From: Myxococcales bacterium
GTDB taxonomy: Bacteria > Myxococcota > UBA727 > VGSZ01
Assembly (NCBI GenBank): GCA_023248635.1
Contig: JAHFED010000001.1
Coordinates: 336,031 to 400,030, forward strand
Direction of reading: 5' to 3'
DNA: 64,000 nt
Shown: piece by piece, positions 16,940-25,168 of the stretch
How positions within the stretch are numbered: the first letter of the stretch is position 1
How the letters are laid out: every line of letters begins with the position of its first letter
The notes under the pieces: generated by a model
Told to the model about the DNA's origin: nothing
Database searches by the model: none
What the model saw: the letters and a program-made list of their open reading frames with translations, nothing else
Position numbers and translations under genes: made by a program

Positions 16940-17790
16940 GGCTGCTGCTCGGGCGCGATGACGGCGACGGGTGCTCCGCCATCGTGGGATGCCGAAGGGG
17001 TGACGCCGAGGAGCTTGAGCGGATCGTCGTCTTCGACCACACCGCGGAGCAGCCCATCGCGGGCTTGAGCCAAGAAGCGCAGGGCCATGATCACGAAGGC
17101 GACGGGGATGACGGAGAAGGCGGCCCACTTGGGGATTGGCAGCGCGACGAAAGTGCCTCCAGCCCCGTCAGTGTCGGTGAAGTCCTTGAAGTGGTCTGAG
17201 AGGCTGCGGACCGCCAGGAAGGCAAAGACCAGGCAAAAGAGAGCCGTGACGACGTTGCCGACGGCTTGGACTGCGGGCAGGTGCTTCTTTGGCCACAGCT
17301 TGCTGCCCAGATCGAGGGCGAGGTGGCGGTGCTCGTGGGCGGCGAGGCTGGCGCCCAGAAGGCCGACCCAGAGCATGAGCACCAATCCGAGGGTTTGGCT
17401 CCAGACCAAGCCGTTGGGCAACAGGAAGACGAACAGGCGCAGCCCGCCATAGATGGCGCCGGCGACGACGAGGGAGCGGATGCGCGTGCGCAAGCTCGGC
17501 CGTTCACCACGCGTGCGCAAGGCCGCGTAGACGACGCCCACCAGCACCACACACCCAAGCACGGTGCCCGCGGGATTGGCCCACGTCGCGTCTTCGCCGA
17601 AGAGACGCATGAGCAGACCCCGATCGCGCGAAGCAATGCGGTGGATGACGTCGAAGAAGACGGCCACGCCCATGATGCCCATGCCCGCGGCCACGATGCC
17701 TTTCTCCACCCGCACTGCGGCAGCAGAAAGACGAGCCATCGGAGTGGGTGCCGGCGAAGCGCTCGGCGTCGGCGTCGCTGGAGTGGTCAT
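16936..17790 (-). CDS. dctQ: TRAP transporter small permease (DctQ)
   Basis: The product is 284 residues with four or more hydrophobic segments, longer than the usual 160-200 residue DctQ because of a Pro/Thr-rich N-terminus and a loop between TM1 and TM2 (about 60-100). LWVGLLGASLAAHEHRHLAL is the family's TM segment leading to the conserved acidic/basic loop (HLALDLGSKLWP). Identity rests on this motif and on sitting between the substrate-binding and large-permease genes. It overlaps both neighbours by ATGA, giving strict stoichiometric coupling. The C-terminal 35 residues are a soluble tail. Confidence 0.8.
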   Translation of the reverse strand: MTTPATPTPSASPAPTPMARLSAAAVRVEKGIVAAGMGIMGVAVFFDVIHRIASRDRGLLMRLFGEDATWANPAGTVLGCVVLVGVVYAALRTRGERPSLRTRIRSLVVAGAIYGGLRLFVFLLPNGLVWSQTLGLVLMLWVGLLGASLAAHEHRHLALDLGSKLWPKKHLPAVQAVGNVVTALFCLVFAFLAVRSLSDHFKDFTDTDGAGGTFVALPIPKWAAFSVIPVAFVIMALRFLAQARDGLLRGVVEDDDPLKLLGVTPSASHDGGAPVAVIAPEQQP

Positions 17791-18791
17791 TTGGTCTTGC
17801 GGTAGGCGGCCAGGCCCGCCTCGATTTTTTTCGCCAAGTCCTTTTCGCCCTTGCTGGCGGTCTTCAGATAGTCGGCGCGCGTCTTGACGGCGATGGTCGA
17901 AAACGCGGCCTTCTCGGCGTCGGTGAGCGTGTAGACCTCGACGCCGCCGGTTTGGAGGTTGTCGAGGAGGATGGGGGTCATCGCGCGCACCTGTTTCTTG
18001 AGGTCGCTTTCGATGGCGGCGGCGGAATCGGTGAGCGCCTTCTTGACGGGGGCGGGCCAGCTGTCCCATGCGGCCTTGTTGTAGACAATGGCAGCACCCT
18101 GGTAGATGTGGTTACTCACCGTGTAGTATTTCGACGCGGTATTCCACGATGCAGCAAAGAGATAGAGGGCGGCCTGATCGTAGCCGTCTACGACGCCGGT
18201 CTGCAGCGAGGTCAGGGCTTCGGTGGTGGGAATGGGCACCGGCGACGCACCCAGGTCACGCCACATGGCGAGGTGGATCGGGTTCTCCTGCGAGCGCATC
18301 TTGCGGCCCTTGAGGTCGGCGGGCGTCTTTACCTGGAAGCGGCCACCGAAGCCACGAAAGCCGTTCTCGCTCCAGAAGCCGAATTCGAGACCGCGATCCG
18401 CACTGTACTTTTGAACGTCAGCCTTAATGACGTTCGCTGCGATGTGATCAACCTCGTCGAAGGACCTGAAAAGATAAGGCAGCTCGAGCACGTTCAGCTC
18501 GGGGATCTGCGAAGCGAGGGCGCCGGTCGAGGCGCCGACCGCCTGGATCTGGCCGCGCTTGGTGGCCAACACCGTCTCGTTTTCATCACCGAGGGCGCCG
18601 CCGACGAAGAGCTTGACCCTGAGCTGGCCAGGTGCGGCGGCTTCGGCCTTGGCCTTGAATTCTTGCAGCTTGATGGCCCAGGGACTGCCGTCGGGGGCGA
18701 CGGTGGCGAGCTTGACGACCACTTCCCCTTCGCTGCGCGCGGTCGTCGACGATAGGACTGCGATGACTGTGAGGCAGAAAATGCGCTTCAT
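17787..18791 (-). CDS. dctP: TRAP transporter periplasmic substrate-binding protein (DctP)
   Basis: The product is 334 residues with signal peptide MKRIFCLTVIAVLSSTTARS. The mature protein opens with VVVKLATVAPDGSPWA, typical of the DctP family. It contains GFWSENGFRGFGGRFQVKTPADLKG and MRSQENPIHLAMWRDLGASP, where the family's conserved Arg contacts the substrate carboxylate. PTTEALTSLQTGVVDGYDQA follows. The ligand is probably a carboxylate; its identity is unknown. The start at 18791 was chosen for the signal peptide. It is first in the operon; the promoter must lie between here and 18830 or beyond, where there is no gene. Confidence 0.9.
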   Translation of the reverse strand: MKRIFCLTVIAVLSSTTARSEGEVVVKLATVAPDGSPWAIKLQEFKAKAEAAAPGQLRVKLFVGGALGDENETVLATKRGQIQAVGASTGALASQIPELNVLELPYLFRSFDEVDHIAANVIKADVQKYSADRGLEFGFWSENGFRGFGGRFQVKTPADLKGRKMRSQENPIHLAMWRDLGASPVPIPTTEALTSLQTGVVDGYDQAALYLFAASWNTASKYYTVSNHIYQGAAIVYNKAAWDSWPAPVKKALTDSAAAIESDLKKQVRAMTPILLDNLQTGGVEVYTLTDAEKAAFSTIAVKTRADYLKTASKGEKDLAKKIEAGLAAYRKTK

Positions 18792-18879
18792 GGGGCGAGG
18801 GTCTGACGTCGCCGCCCGCCTCGTCAATGAGTGATTTCAGCCGCCCGGACGCGACGGGGTGGGCCCGGCGCGCTGCTCG

Positions 18880-21066
18880 CTAGAGCGCGGCCCGCGGCGT
18901 CAATGTCAAACGGGCCTGGGTCTCGCCCCATTTCACCTTGGCGTCGGAGTTCGACGTCGACATCTGGGCCAGGTGTAGGAGCGCGGTCTGGCTGCGGATC
19001 GAAGGCACACCCTCGGGAGCTGTAACCCGCAACCAGGTGCCGTCGACTTGCAAGCGCCGGGCTTTGACGTTGTCAGCGAGGTGGAGGCCGATGATCTCCT
19101 CGAGGATGCGTGCCTTTCCCGCCGGATCTTCGATGGGGAACATGGTCTCAATGCGCCGGAGGAAGTTGCGCGTCATCCAGTCCGACGACGCCAGGTACAC
19201 CTCGGTCTGCAGACCCTGCCCGAAGACGAAGATGCGGTGGTGCTCCAAGAAGCGGTCGACGATCGACGTCACTCGAATCTTGTCGCTGACGCCCACCACC
19301 CCCGGACGCAGCGCGCACATGCCCCGCACGATGAGATCGATGTCCACGCCCGCCGACGACGCCGTGTAGAGAGCCTGGATGATCGAGGGATCCACCAGGG
19401 CGTTCATCTTGCCGATGATGCGCGCGGGCTCGCCCTTCTTCGCCTTGTCCGTCTCGCGGTTGATCAAGAAAATCAAGCGATCCAAGAGCGTCAATGGTGC
19501 GACAGCGAGCTTCTTCCACTTGGGAGCATCGGTGAGCCCCGTCAGCATGTTGAACAGAGCGCTGACGTCGTCGGCGATGTCTGGGCGCGCCGTGAAGTAG
19601 CTGAGGTCGGTATATATCTTTGCCGTTGATGGGTTGTAGTTCCCAGTACCCAGATGCATATAGCGACGAATGGCGTTGCCCTCGCGCCTGACGACCAGGG
19701 CGACCTTGCAGTGGGTCTTCAAACCAATCAGGCCGTAGACGACGTGGACGCCGGCTTCCTCGAGCCTGCGGGCCCAGGCGATGTTGTTGGCTTCGTCGAA
19801 GCGCGCCTTGATCTCGACGAGCACAGCGACCTGTTTGCCGTTTTCGGCGGCCCGCGAAAGAGCGCGCACGAAGGGGGAGTTCCACGACGTGCGGTACATG
19901 GTCATCTTGATGGCCAGCACGTTGGGGTCGTCGGCGGCTTCTTCGACGAAGCGCACCACGGGATCGAAGCTCTCGTAGGGATGGTGCAAGAGCACGTCGC
20001 GCTCCCGCACGACGGCGAGGATGCTGTCCTGATCGCGAAATGCTGGCGCTTGCGTCTGGGCCACCGGCTCGAGGTGGAGCTCTGGCCGCGGATCGTGCTC
20101 ACCGATGGACATGAAGTCCTGGATCTGCAGCGGCGCCTGCACGCGATAGCCCTCGTAGGGCTCCACACGCAGGGCCTTGCAAAGGGTGCGCTCCATCTCG
20201 ATCGACGCCGTCGCGCTCAGCTCGAGACGCACGGCGGTGCCGCGATCACGACGACGAAGCTCCTCTTGCACGGCCATCAGCAGGTCGTCTTTGTCCTCTT
20301 CATCGATGGCGATGTCCCAGTTGCGCGTGACCCGAAAGAAGGCCGCTTCGGCGATCTGAAATCCCGGGAAGAGCTCGGCCGCCTGCGTGGCAATGAGCTC
20401 TTCCAAGGGGATCCACGCGCTGGTACCCGACGACGACGGCAGCTTCACCAGCCTCGACATGACCATCGGCACCTGCACGATGGCCAGGGAGACGTTGTCG
20501 GCGGTGGGCTCGTTCTTGGCTTTGCCGCGACCGCGTCGTGACTTCTCCTGGGCGGCCCCCCGACGACGCAGGAAGAGGCAGACATTCAGCGATTTGTTGC
20601 GCAGGTGGGGAAAGGGATGCCCGGGATCCACCGCCAGCGGCGTCAACGCTGGAAAGGCGTTGTTGGCGAACCACTCCTTGGCGGCGACCTGCTGCTCAGG
20701 GCTCAGCTCGCCGGGGGAAAGCACGAAGACGCCGGCCTTGTCCCGCATGGCGCGGTTGAGCTCGGCATAGACCTTGTCGTGATCGGCGATGAGCACCCGG
20801 GCGTGCTCGGCGATCTGCAGCAACTGCTCTTGGGGCGTCTTGCCATCGGCCGATTTCTCGACGACGGAGCTGATGAACTGCTGCTTCACGCCGGCAACGC
20901 GCACCATGAAGTACTCGTCGAGGTTCGAGGCAACGATGCCGAGAAATTTCACCCTCTCGTACAGGGGGATCGACGGGTCCTGAGCCTCCTCGAGGACCCG
21001 ACGTTGGAAGGAGAGCATCGACAGCTCTCGGTTGATGAAGAGGGACGGATCGTCAAAGGCTGGCAC
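18880..21066 (-). CDS. ppk1: Polyphosphate kinase 1
   Basis: The product is 728 residues, full length. Ppk1 makes polyphosphate from ATP reversibly. The N-terminal domain is recognisable by FINRELSMLSFQRRVLEEA and FLGIVASNLDEYFMVRVAG. The first PLD-like half carries the autophosphorylated His in YMHLGTGNYN with NPSTAKIYTDLSYFT. The second half has FLEHHRIFVFGQG, holding the second catalytic His. There is a GTG start with Shine-Dalgarno GAGGAAG. A Lys/Arg-rich insertion near residue 170 (RGRGKAKNE) is unusual. It is divergent from a CHAD-domain gene across 120 bp; CHAD domains bind polyphosphate, so shared regulation is plausible. Confidence 0.95.
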   Translation of the reverse strand: MPAFDDPSLFINRELSMLSFQRRVLEEAQDPSIPLYERVKFLGIVASNLDEYFMVRVAGVKQQFISSVVEKSADGKTPQEQLLQIAEHARVLIADHDKVYAELNRAMRDKAGVFVLSPGELSPEQQVAAKEWFANNAFPALTPLAVDPGHPFPHLRNKSLNVCLFLRRRGAAQEKSRRGRGKAKNEPTADNVSLAIVQVPMVMSRLVKLPSSSGTSAWIPLEELIATQAAELFPGFQIAEAAFFRVTRNWDIAIDEEDKDDLLMAVQEELRRRDRGTAVRLELSATASIEMERTLCKALRVEPYEGYRVQAPLQIQDFMSIGEHDPRPELHLEPVAQTQAPAFRDQDSILAVVRERDVLLHHPYESFDPVVRFVEEAADDPNVLAIKMTMYRTSWNSPFVRALSRAAENGKQVAVLVEIKARFDEANNIAWARRLEEAGVHVVYGLIGLKTHCKVALVVRREGNAIRRYMHLGTGNYNPSTAKIYTDLSYFTARPDIADDVSALFNMLTGLTDAPKWKKLAVAPLTLLDRLIFLINRETDKAKKGEPARIIGKMNALVDPSIIQALYTASSAGVDIDLIVRGMCALRPGVVGVSDKIRVTSIVDRFLEHHRIFVFGQGLQTEVYLASSDWMTRNFLRRIETMFPIEDPAGKARILEEIIGLHLADNVKARRLQVDGTWLRVTAPEGVPSIRSQTALLHLAQMSTSNSDAKVKWGETQARLTLTPRAAL

Positions 21067-21186
21067 GACTTCCTCACTTGCTCGTCGCCCAGGGTAACGA
21101 TCGGGCCCCTCTCCCGTCGAGAAAACTGCCCGGCGGTCGGCGAAGGCCCTCGTTGATCTCTTCCCTTTGCGCTAGCCGAAGGCGCG

Positions 21187-22263
21187 ATGAGCTTGCACGA
21201 CTGGATGATCGAAGCGCAGGCCCTGCACGCCCGTGCGCTGAGCGCAGACCTCGCCGCCGCCGACGACGAGGTGGTGCACGATCTCCGGGTTGCCTTGCGG
21301 CGCTGTCGCTCGCTGGCCCAGGGCCTCGCCGCCGTCGACATCGCCAACGTCGCGTTGTGGAAGGACCTGGCGCGCCACGCCAAGGGGCTGTTCGACGGTC
21401 TGGGGGCCCTGCGTGACGCCCAGGTCATGAGCGAGTGGGCCATCAAGCTCATCCCCTCCCATGCCGGCGTGCGCGCCCACCTCGATGCACCCCTGCCCGC
21501 CCTGGCGCAGGCCGCCCGCGAAGCTGTGCACGCCTTCGACGTCGTCGCCTGGGAAGAGCGCATCTGCACCATGCCGCCCCTGGCCGGCCGAGCCCTCTCC
21601 CGGCGACCGCTGCTCTTGCATCTGGCTCGCGCCCGCTTCGACGAAGCCCGGGCGCTGCATGTCTTCGCCATGCGGCACCGTTCTCCTGAATCCCTGCACG
21701 CCACCCGCATCGGCGTGAAGCGACTGCGTTACACCCTCGAGAGCGTGCTCCCCTCGATCCACGACGTCGTCGCCAAACCGCTGAAGCACATGCAAGAAGA
21801 GCTCGGCGATCTGCACGATCTCGATGTGCTGGCAGCCGTGGTCGCCGTCGTCGACGCCGAAGCCCTGCCCCCGATTCTCGCAGCGCGGGCCGAACGTCTC
21901 GCGGCCTACAAGGACATGGCCGTTGGCCGAGGCGGTTGCTGGTTCGTCGTGCTCAGGGCCCTCCCCCACGACGACGCTGTCGTTTTTCGCTGCCGCCGCG
22001 CCTTCGTGCTCGCTGTGGCCTTGAGCCTGGGGGTCGATGGGCGCAGCGCACGAAGAGCCGAGCGTGCAGCCCTGGCGCTCACCCGAGACACGCGCACGTT
22101 GACGACGGCGGAGCGTTGCGCAGCATTGTTGGCACCCGCCAAGACCAAGGTCGCCCGTCGCGCTGCGCGCTCATTGCTGGGCTTCGACGACGACGTCAAA
22201 AACGAGATCCGCGTGGCATTGCGCAGTCCGCTCATCGAGGCCGTCCGCGCCTTCGTCGGCTGA
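21187..22263 (+). CDS. CHAD-domain protein, putative polyphosphate-binding
   Basis: The product is 358 residues. Two CHAD-type helical repeats are visible: VHDLRVALRRCRSLAQ (the H-x-x-R-V-x-x-R-R-x-R core) near 30-45, and SLHATRIGVKRLRYTLES near 170-187. The conserved basic residues of CHAD domains coordinate polyphosphate. No CYTH (triphosphatase) domain is present. The C-terminal 100 residues are helical and basic without a recognised domain. Divergent placement next to ppk1 suggests a polyphosphate granule protein or polyphosphate-responsive factor, which is inference from family and context. Confidence 0.8.
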   Translation: MSLHDWMIEAQALHARALSADLAAADDEVVHDLRVALRRCRSLAQGLAAVDIANVALWKDLARHAKGLFDGLGALRDAQVMSEWAIKLIPSHAGVRAHLDAPLPALAQAAREAVHAFDVVAWEERICTMPPLAGRALSRRPLLLHLARARFDEARALHVFAMRHRSPESLHATRIGVKRLRYTLESVLPSIHDVVAKPLKHMQEELGDLHDLDVLAAVVAVVDAEALPPILAARAERLAAYKDMAVGRGGCWFVVLRALPHDDAVVFRCRRAFVLAVALSLGVDGRSARRAERAALALTRDTRTLTTAERCAALLAPAKTKVARRAARSLLGFDDDVKNEIRVALRSPLIEAVRAFVG

Positions 22264-22395
22264 GGCGGGTTGCTTCGCGACCGTTTTCGCCTTTGGCAAG
22301 GTGCCGGAGTCGCTGCCACAGATTGGGTCGGGTTCGTCGCCCGGTCGCTTTCAGCCGGATCGGGTCTTATTCTTTTGGCTGGGAGCCCACCAACA

Positions 22396-22695
22396 ATGAT
22401 GACCACCGGCGGACGCAGACCCAGCGGCATGAACACCTTCACCGGCCAGGTCTTCGAGGTGTTGGAGCGCTTTGTGGTCTCGCCCTGGAACGTCTTGAAG
22501 GTGGAATGCGGCTGGCGCGGCGTCGACCCCCTGCGCCTCGACGAAAAGGCCCTCGAAAATCTTCTGCCCAAGGTTCGGGCTCACGTTGCGCGCATGACCG
22601 ACGACGACAACGCCGATGAAGTCGAAGGTGCCCTGCGGCGCCTGTTGCCGTCGACGTCGCCCGCCCAGGGCCTCACCATCGAATTCGACGTCTGA
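22396..22695 (+). CDS. Small conserved-looking protein, unknown
   Basis: The product is 99 residues, starting at MMTTGGRRPSG. The middle (TGQVFEVLERFVVSPWNVLK) is amphipathic and the end is acidic (MTDDDNADEVEGALRRLLP). There is no signal peptide, cysteine motif or known domain. The frame is open further upstream to 22270, but that part has no character. The coding call rests on codon bias and on filling the gap between the CHAD and NmrA-like genes. The stop is 1 bp from the convergent gene's stop. Confidence 0.5.
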   Translation: MMTTGGRRPSGMNTFTGQVFEVLERFVVSPWNVLKVECGWRGVDPLRLDEKALENLLPKVRAHVARMTDDDNADEVEGALRRLLPSTSPAQGLTIEFDV

Positions 22696-22696
22696 G

Positions 22697-23338
22697 TCAG
22701 GTCGCCGTGATCATGGGGAGTCGCTGGGGGATCGGTCCCTCCACGAAGCCCAGCATGTAGGCGGCGACGTCGACGCGGGAGATGGCGGCGGTCATCGGAA
22801 ATCCATCGATGATGCGAACGTTGCTGCTCGGTGGTCCGTCGGTGAGCCGCATCGGGCGCGGGCAGCACCACTCGAGGCCGCTGTCGGCATAGATCTGTTC
22901 CATCACAGCAAGATCTCGATACCCGTCGCCGACCTTCGACGTCGCCACGAAGAACTTCATGAGCAGGTTCATGCGCGGCGCGCTCTCGGCGACGCCGGCG
23001 GCGCTCACCGCGATCACGCGTGGGACCTTGTGCTTCTGCATCGCCGCCACCAGGGCGCGCGCCGTGCGCGAACTAAAATCCGTCGGCGAGACCAGCTTGC
23101 TCCAAGGGTTGGCGGGGTTGCTGCGCTTAAGGCCGAGGCAAGACAGGACGACGTCGTGCCCGCCGACGTGCTGATCGAAACAGCCCTCACGCAAGACGTC
23201 GTCGACGATGCCACGGGCTCCCTCGGGGAGGGGCATCGCGGCCCGCGTCAGCGCGGTGACCGTGTGACCTTTGGCCGCTGCCAGGGGTAGGAGATGTTTG
23301 CCGACGCCACCAGAAGCTCCCAGGATCAAGATTCTCAT
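22697..23338 (-). CDS. NAD(P)-binding Rossmann protein, NmrA/SDR-like
   Basis: The product is 213 residues. The N-terminal dinucleotide-binding motif is ILILGASGGVGKHLL (G-x-x-G-x-x-G), followed by HTVTALTR, typical of atypical SDR or NmrA-type reductases and redox sensors. A VIAVSAAGV segment lies at the position of the SDR active-site strand, but the Y-x-x-x-K pair is absent, as in many NmrA-like proteins. RPMRLTDGP is the conserved substrate-side loop. The substrate is unknown. A REP-like hairpin lies upstream (23371-23406), between this start and the RAYT-like stop. Confidence 0.75.
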   Translation of the reverse strand: MRILILGASGGVGKHLLPLAAAKGHTVTALTRAAMPLPEGARGIVDDVLREGCFDQHVGGHDVVLSCLGLKRSNPANPWSKLVSPTDFSSRTARALVAAMQKHKVPRVIAVSAAGVAESAPRMNLLMKFFVATSKVGDGYRDLAVMEQIYADSGLEWCCPRPMRLTDGPPSSNVRIIDGFPMTAAISRVDVAAYMLGFVEGPIPQRLPMITAT

Positions 23339-23370
23339 GGGCCGGCATTAGCGCACTGGCGGCGTCAACG

Positions 23371-23406
23371 AAATTGTCTACAGGTTCATCGCCTGGCGGC
23401 GATGAA
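23371..23406. repeat. REP-like hairpin next to RAYT-like gene
   Basis: The leader AATTGTCTACAGG is followed by a perfect hairpin at 23385-23406: stem TTCATCGCC, loop TGGC, GGCGATGAA. The same leader plus hairpin, with loop TAGC, occurs at 10637-10670. It starts 17 bp past the stop codon of the RAYT-like gene, the classic REP position relative to its transposase. It could also act as a transcript-end structure, but there is no T tract. Confidence 0.8.
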
Positions 23407-23422
23407 CTCTCTGCTGCCTGGC

Positions 23423-24376
23423 TCATTCTTCGGTGGCGGTCTCTCTGGGTGCTCGGCCCTTGAGGGCTTCAAGCAGCGAGGCGAAGGCCTCGTGCTTCAC
23501 CTGCGACATGCCTTGCTGCACCAGGCGACTGACCTGGGCCTTGTCTCGACCCAGAAAGCCAGCAACCTCGGTGACGCTGCGATCCGCGTTGCGCACCGCG
23601 CTGGTGGCGAAGAGGCGGCGCGCCATCACCAACTCTTGGTGGCGCTGCTTGCTGGTGAGATCGTCGACGGAGACGTTCATCAAGAGCGAGACGCGCCGGG
23701 CCAAGGTGGCCAAGGCTGGTCGACGACGTCCCCGCCACTCGACGCCAGCTTCGGCCAAGACGCCTTCGGCGAAGCGCTGATCGCCGCCGACGCCGCCGAT
23801 CACCTCCTTCACCGGCAGCTCATCTTTTTCCAAAGCCGCGGCCTCGACGAAGCGGGCGAAGGCGCGCTGGGCCACGGGCAAGGTCGGGCCCCAGGTGCCG
23901 ATCACCGACATCGTTTCGACGAGGTCACCCCACTCGTCGGAGCGCACGTAGGCGCGGTGGCTCGACCACGGATAGGTATCGGGCCGCCGCACTCTGCCGC
24001 TGCGCACGGGCCACAGGTGCACCCAGCGCACGGCCTCAGCGACGCGCTCATCGGGAATGAGCAGGGAGCGAAAGCGCCCCTCGAAGAGATGACCCGTGCG
24101 CTTGGTGCGGGCGTTCACCCGCCTCACGTGGCTGGTGTGCAGACGCTGGACGATCTGGGCCAGCGGCAAGCGCAGGGGCGTGGCGACGAGGCGAACCTCG
24201 CTCTTCATCAGGCACCAGGCGAGGAGGCGAACATGTCCTTCCCGCACGAGCTCGCGCAAGGCGCCCAGGTAGCCCTCGAAGTCGCTGTCGTCGAAGAAGA
24301 CCCGCCCGCCATTGTTGCCGCGGGCGACGACGACGTGGGGTCGTCCGACGAGCGCGATGCGACGGGTACGGGGCAT
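23423..24376 (-). CDS. RAYT-like Y1-transposase-fold protein with DnaA-type C-terminus; catalytic residues missing
   Basis: The product is 317 residues. The N-terminal 145 residues follow the REP-associated tyrosine transposase (Y1_Tnp) layout: PRTRRIAL..., CLMKSEVRLV, RRVNARTKRTGHLFEGRFRS, VRWVHLWPVRSG, TYPWSSHRAYV. The catalytic HUH pair, normally in a CLMPNHVHL context, is replaced by Glu60 and Arg62. The nucleophile Tyr of R-Y-I-H-L-N-P is Trp118, and the following Asn is Trp. Residues about 222-300 resemble DnaA domain IV (VSVDDLTSKQRHQELVMARRL...FLGRDKAQVSRLV), a known RAYT fusion. It should therefore bind hairpin or specific DNA but not cleave it. It lies 3 bp downstream of the TauE-like gene, as if in its operon. 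Confidence 0.8.
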   Translation of the reverse strand: MPRTRRIALVGRPHVVVARGNNGGRVFFDDSDFEGYLGALRELVREGHVRLLAWCLMKSEVRLVATPLRLPLAQIVQRLHTSHVRRVNARTKRTGHLFEGRFRSLLIPDERVAEAVRWVHLWPVRSGRVRRPDTYPWSSHRAYVRSDEWGDLVETMSVIGTWGPTLPVAQRAFARFVEAAALEKDELPVKEVIGGVGGDQRFAEGVLAEAGVEWRGRRRPALATLARRVSLLMNVSVDDLTSKQRHQELVMARRLFATSAVRNADRSVTEVAGFLGRDKAQVSRLVQQGMSQVKHEAFASLLEALKGRAPRETATEE

Positions 24377-24379
24377 GGG

Positions 24380-25168
24380 TCAGCCTACGCCAAGAGAGTG
24401 GGGAGCGGCGCGCACGACGAGCGCCACGCCAGCGACGACGAGCAGCACGCACACCGCCAAGCGAAAGGCACGCTGCGGCACATGCAGGTGCAGGAGGTTG
24501 CCGACGACAAAGCCCAGCACCAGCGGCACGCCCAGCAGAGCACTCTGCTGCAGCTGGGGCAGGCGCAGGCTGCCGTCGACGACGTAGCCGCCCACCAAGA
24601 CGATGGAGAGCAGGAGCCACAACAACGCCAGGGTGGCGCGAAATTCAGCCTTGTCGGGGAGAGTGCGCGTGGCCACCCAGACCACCGGCGGACCGCTGGT
24701 GCCAAACAGGCCATGGACGACGCCAGCGAGGAGCAAGACCGTGCTGCGCACCGGCCCCGGCAAGGGCACGGTGTCCTGTCCCCGGAGGGTGCGCTGCAGC
24801 TCGAAGGACGCGAGCACGGCGATCGCCACACCCACACCCAGCAGCAGCGCCTCCGGACGGCCGAGGCGAAAGAGGGCCATGCCGACGACGACGCCGGGGA
24901 ACATCGCGGGCAGCACCTCTCGGAAGAGAAAACGGAAGTTGATGTGCGCCCGACCGCGCACCACCAAGGTGAGCGACAGGATCAAAGAGAGGGGCTGAAA
25001 GACGGGGAAGAGGCGGTCGAGGGGCATGAGGTGCCCGCCCAAAGACACCGTCACCAGGGCACTGCCGAAACCCACCGCGCTCTCGACGAGAAAGGCGAGA
25101 AAGAGCACGAGGCCGAAGCTCGCTGGGACATCCACACTGTCGACGTACCATGGTAAACGCTGCACCAT
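24380..25168 (-). CDS. TauE/SafE-family anion permease
   Basis: The product is 262 residues with about eight TM helices. It has the two-fold family pattern, with [20 protein letters not shown] near the N-terminus and [19 protein letters not shown] in the second half. The family exports sulfite, sulfoacetate or other organic anions; the substrate here is unknown. The ATG start at 25168 would overlap the start codon of the divergent regulator inside one CCATGG; GTG 25135 is a credible alternative that would leave room for promoters. The RAYT-like gene follows after 3 bp. Confidence 0.8.
   Translation of the reverse strand: MVQRLPWYVDSVDVPASFGLVLFLAFLVESAVGFGSALVTVSLGGHLMPLDRLFPVFQPLSLILSLTLVVRGRAHINFRFLFREVLPAMFPGVVVGMALFRLGRPEALLLGVGVAIAVLASFELQRTLRGQDTVPLPGPVRSTVLLLAGVVHGLFGTSGPPVVWVATRTLPDKAEFRATLALLWLLLSIVLVGGYVVDGSLRLPQLQQSALLGVPLVLGFVVGNLLHLHVPQRAFRLAVCVLLVVAGVALVVRAAPHSLGVG

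Noticed and set aside
18840..18885. Terminator for the TRAP operon or ppk1
   Set aside because: The GC-rich inverted repeat near 18868-18895 is imperfect, has no T tract and overlaps the ppk1 stop.
23294..25156. 620-codon plus-strand frame over the RAYT-like and TauE-like genes
   Set aside because: Antisense shadow of two genes with clear family motifs; its sequence is Gln/His/Arg/Asp-rich low complexity.
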